Part shown: positions 62,801-64,000 of the stretch, piece after piece | How positions within the stretch are numbered: the first letter of the stretch is position 1 | How the letters are laid out: each line of letters begins with the position of its first letter | IMG/VR virus record: IMGVR_UViG_3300032116_000064 | Location: 1 to 64,000 of that record | Reading direction: 5' to 3' (one strand) | Origin: a virus | Length of the DNA: 64,000 bases | Notes under the pieces: generated by a model | Databases searched by the model: none | The model's input: only the letters and a program-made list of their open reading frames with translations | Told to the model about the DNA's origin: nothing | Made by a program: the position numbers and the translations under genes

Positions 62801-64000
62801 AAACCAAATGTCAGATGCCATTAAAAAATTACGGAGACTTAAGGGCAGAATGGAATGCTTCTTGTTGTACAAATGGTGGATTATTAATATATGGTTATAA
62901 TTGGCCTTTAATATTTGGATCATATACTCCAGCCTGTGGGGATGTAGCCTTTGAACCAAAACCAACTAAAAATTTTGAACCGATACCAATACTAGTAGCA
63001 GCTGAAAAAGTAAAACAAGAAATTATATATCCAGCCATACCTGCGGTTTCTGGAACACGTATTGTCTACGATACAATTACAGCAGGTTCTAATAACTATT
63101 ATGAATTTGGTTCTCCTATGAGTGAAGAGCTTAACTTCGCTTTTAGTTCTGGCAGCAGGGTTGGTCATGACTATAACAGCATTTTATACAATATTAATAA
63201 CAGAACCAATACTCCTTTATTTTATATTCCAACAGACGAACTTGGCGGTGTTTTACAAGCTAAAGGTTCTCCGAAAATTGATATTACACCATATTTGTCT
63301 AGAGAAGAAATTTCAGATAAATCATATTTTGCTTTAGAATACTCTTACAAAAATCAACCAACTTCTAAAATTGATATCATACCTAGTCTTGTTATAGAGT
63401 CTCAATTAAAACAGGGATCAAATGATGAAAACATCTTATTCTATCAAAATTTAATTTCTTTTTCTAAAACTGTATTTGGACGATCATATATAGCGCAGTT
63501 GAATTGGAATGGATGGGAGTCTTTTTATGATGCATATAGCAATTCTTTGTTAAAAGATGCTTTAGGTGCAGATAATAATATTACATATAATGTTAATGTT
63601 TTAGATAGCACTTATAACGTCGCATGGTTACCAAACTTAATTTCTCAACCTTCTAACTCGCAAATTGATAATCTATCTCTTTGGTTATTATTGGGAAATA
63701 GAAGATTGATAATTACTTGCGATAATACAATATCTAGTATTATTCAAACAAAGACATTCCTAGAGAAGTTAGGTATAAATTTGGAATTATTGCAAAAGTA
63801 TAATGGAGAATATCCACTATCTGGCTTTGGTTCTTTTTCAATAAATCAAAATCATCAAATAGGTGGTCAATACTTTAGTAATGTTAAAAACAAGAAAATA
63901 AATTATTTTTCTGGTAATGGATCATTTTATCCATTCAAATTAAATGATGGTGCTGTTCCGCTAGCATATATAGATTATCCTGTTTATGATGAAATTCCAA
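59884..64000 (+). CDS. Giant integrin-like tail protein, 5' part (FG-GAP repeats plus vWA MIDAS; runs off right edge)
   Basis: The frame opens with ATG 59884 (MSYCTEAIVDIHGIKW), overlaps the previous stop and is open for at least 1372 codons. FG-GAP/beta-propeller units are visible at about residues 158 (GKSVASKNDLLAIG), 266 (FGHSVDLSV), 571 (FGHAVSISDDGELVVIGSP) and 695 (LGYSVDTNENGTVVVAGAP). These give the pattern of integrin alpha propellers. Between them lies a von Willebrand A-like segment whose CIDGSFSMGG holds a DxSxS metal site at Asp 438. A Rossmann-like block (IFIITPAVSALSEEILDKI then NWLALGDRNLVLVGN, about 832-866) follows, and a second similar block (LWLLLGNRRLII) lies near residue 1270. 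A large adhesive tail-tip protein is likely. Confidence 0.75.
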   Translation, partial: MSYCTEAIVDIHGIKWYYPEICVDGGVFRAKNTYTNLTFPSGSFKHTIDSNSLQYIAAENQNIITTENNISFVTESTYDSVVFDPMPYSGHFYGIRKYTGLAPNLPYVVNITGKSGSSNAIKIPTEILEVEYNKNETDEISNDYSGFRLVDNVFAGGEYGKSVASKNDLLAIGCPKMPVTSGSTTYEEAGKVFLYRRDARPSTVDWPLDNYKSEWSLETELTLPSGLLGDYAIESNIFINGLPSDFTGVQTSWFVGQDGRQFGHSVDLSVNENIKSLGEDKQEILVVGGVGARWTRTFEDDPPSKVSIGLMIFTDEFSYILPDPSPGAPWKVKTYENILSSIANKDLVFNYFSDPRVEFDVKIIVCVPTANSDESDPVFPEKPDFITLKRISKNFGYPLSESSINGTLSGITSSFLEAFPYNNSINSGIPPMLGICIDGSFSMGGREALEPALDRFIDFYQKYSFASGLKDFYGVQSSGIVYEYLTEGDTDWIDMSKLILGEVLDTGRLVESNQVRFFSNNVGTFNKYDKNFNIPPDSGGKVYIFEKESGSWNLIQAISSPNVTRDYNDRFGHAVSISDDGELVVIGSPYINQAVMMYERNYEARNYFYNYQIADWVASKRSDKYSKQLAAYYSKPQLLEDKKALYLSLDPEDKFQARLDNNVEEYQNIYTFDYSNMQPAGGWSFVAQEHAPTSRLGYSVDTNENGTVVVAGAPTDSLNFHNNADVYYNTDGHAPNGKTLQARYLGSEGIPAGRIHPSWSASLYTGSVHVFESRKYYPHNKAIEYGKFGNLHENISSNTADSGHFNYLAQIFSDKNYVKTQFDDSEIPQDAGLIFIITPAVSALSEEILDKIKNWLALGDRNLVLVGNDPRWEANGIYSQSNNILNDLLSKLQSRMRIVPARNEYESLPSGYSSFNNIVPSFTPQGLTSTYVTRSPVRGSGVADIKIYYPYFEEMPCKEVDDCSIDQTKIQIQTKCQMPLKNYGDLRAEWNASCCTNGGLLIYGYNWPLIFGSYTPACGDVAFEPKPTKNFEPIPILVAAEKVKQEIIYPAIPAVSGTRIVYDTITAGSNNYYEFGSPMSEELNFAFSSGSRVGHDYNSILYNINNRTNTPLFYIPTDELGGVLQAKGSPKIDITPYLSREEISDKSYFALEYSYKNQPTSKIDIIPSLVIESQLKQGSNDENILFYQNLISFSKTVFGRSYIAQLNWNGWESFYDAYSNSLLKDALGADNNITYNVNVLDSTYNVAWLPNLISQPSNSQIDNLSLWLLLGNRRLIITCDNTISSIIQTKTFLEKLGINLELLQKYNGEYPLSGFGSFSINQNHQIGGQYFSNVKNKKINYFSGNGSFYPFKLNDGAVPLAYIDYPVYDEIP

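Noticed and set aside
1-64000. tRNA genes, rRNA or CRISPR arrays
   Set aside because: No cloverleaf-like or rRNA-like segment was noticed by eye; a covariance-model scan would be needed to exclude tRNAs fully.

Overview
The window is part of the genome of a tailed dsDNA bacteriophage (Caudoviricetes). It carries a large terminase, portal, HK97-type capsid protein, tail tube protein, a 2345-residue tape measure protein and many fibre-like proteins. The DNA is AT-rich. No contractile sheath gene is seen next to the tail tube, so a long-tailed siphovirus is the best reading. At the usual 1.5 A per tape-measure residue the tail would be roughly 350 nm. The genome continues past both ends of the window. 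The host cannot be named from the sequence; consensus sigma-70 promoters and Shine-Dalgarno sites only show a bacterium.

Layout. (1) 1-2717: a leftward early region of ten very small genes, several of them separate cassettes with their own TTGACA/TATAAT promoter. It contains two regulatory gaps with palindromes and repeated elements. (2) 3028-3843: a leftward selfish-type nuclease joining a GIY-YIG domain to an HNH_3 domain. (3) 4021-6199: the rightward programme starts with a small helical protein, an unknown protein, a T4 gp55-like late sigma factor and a candidate small terminase. (4) 6201-9425: a sugar/methylation cassette (bifunctional methyltransferase, cupin, second methyltransferase, GDP-mannose 4,6-dehydratase). 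(5) 9382-15133: small ORF, HNH nuclease, ERCC4-type nuclease, ClpP-like protease, TerL and portal. (6) 15135-26264: first block of fibre/adhesin genes. (7) 26375-29300: protease-scaffold with a nested in-frame scaffold start, decoration-type protein, major capsid protein, then a strong terminator. (8) 29412-37780: second fibre block, including two mucin-like Thr/Ser-rich, cysteine-rich proteins. (9) 37832-44687: neck/connector and further fibre-type proteins. (10) 44738-55381: tail tube, hairpin/leader ORF, duplicated chaperone-type genes and tape measure. (11) 55382-64000: two giant tail-tip or fibre proteins; the last has integrin-like features (FG-GAP repeats plus a von Willebrand A metal site) and runs off the window.

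The most notable system-level observation is the pairing of a gp55-like sigma factor (4939-5427) with a motif of the form TTTTnGTGTATAnT. It occurs in the intergenic gap ahead of at least four structural gene blocks, with a related copy ahead of the sigma operon itself. This looks like a phage-specific late promoter class. Hairpins behind the capsid and tail-tube genes probably set the stoichiometry of the most abundant virion proteins.
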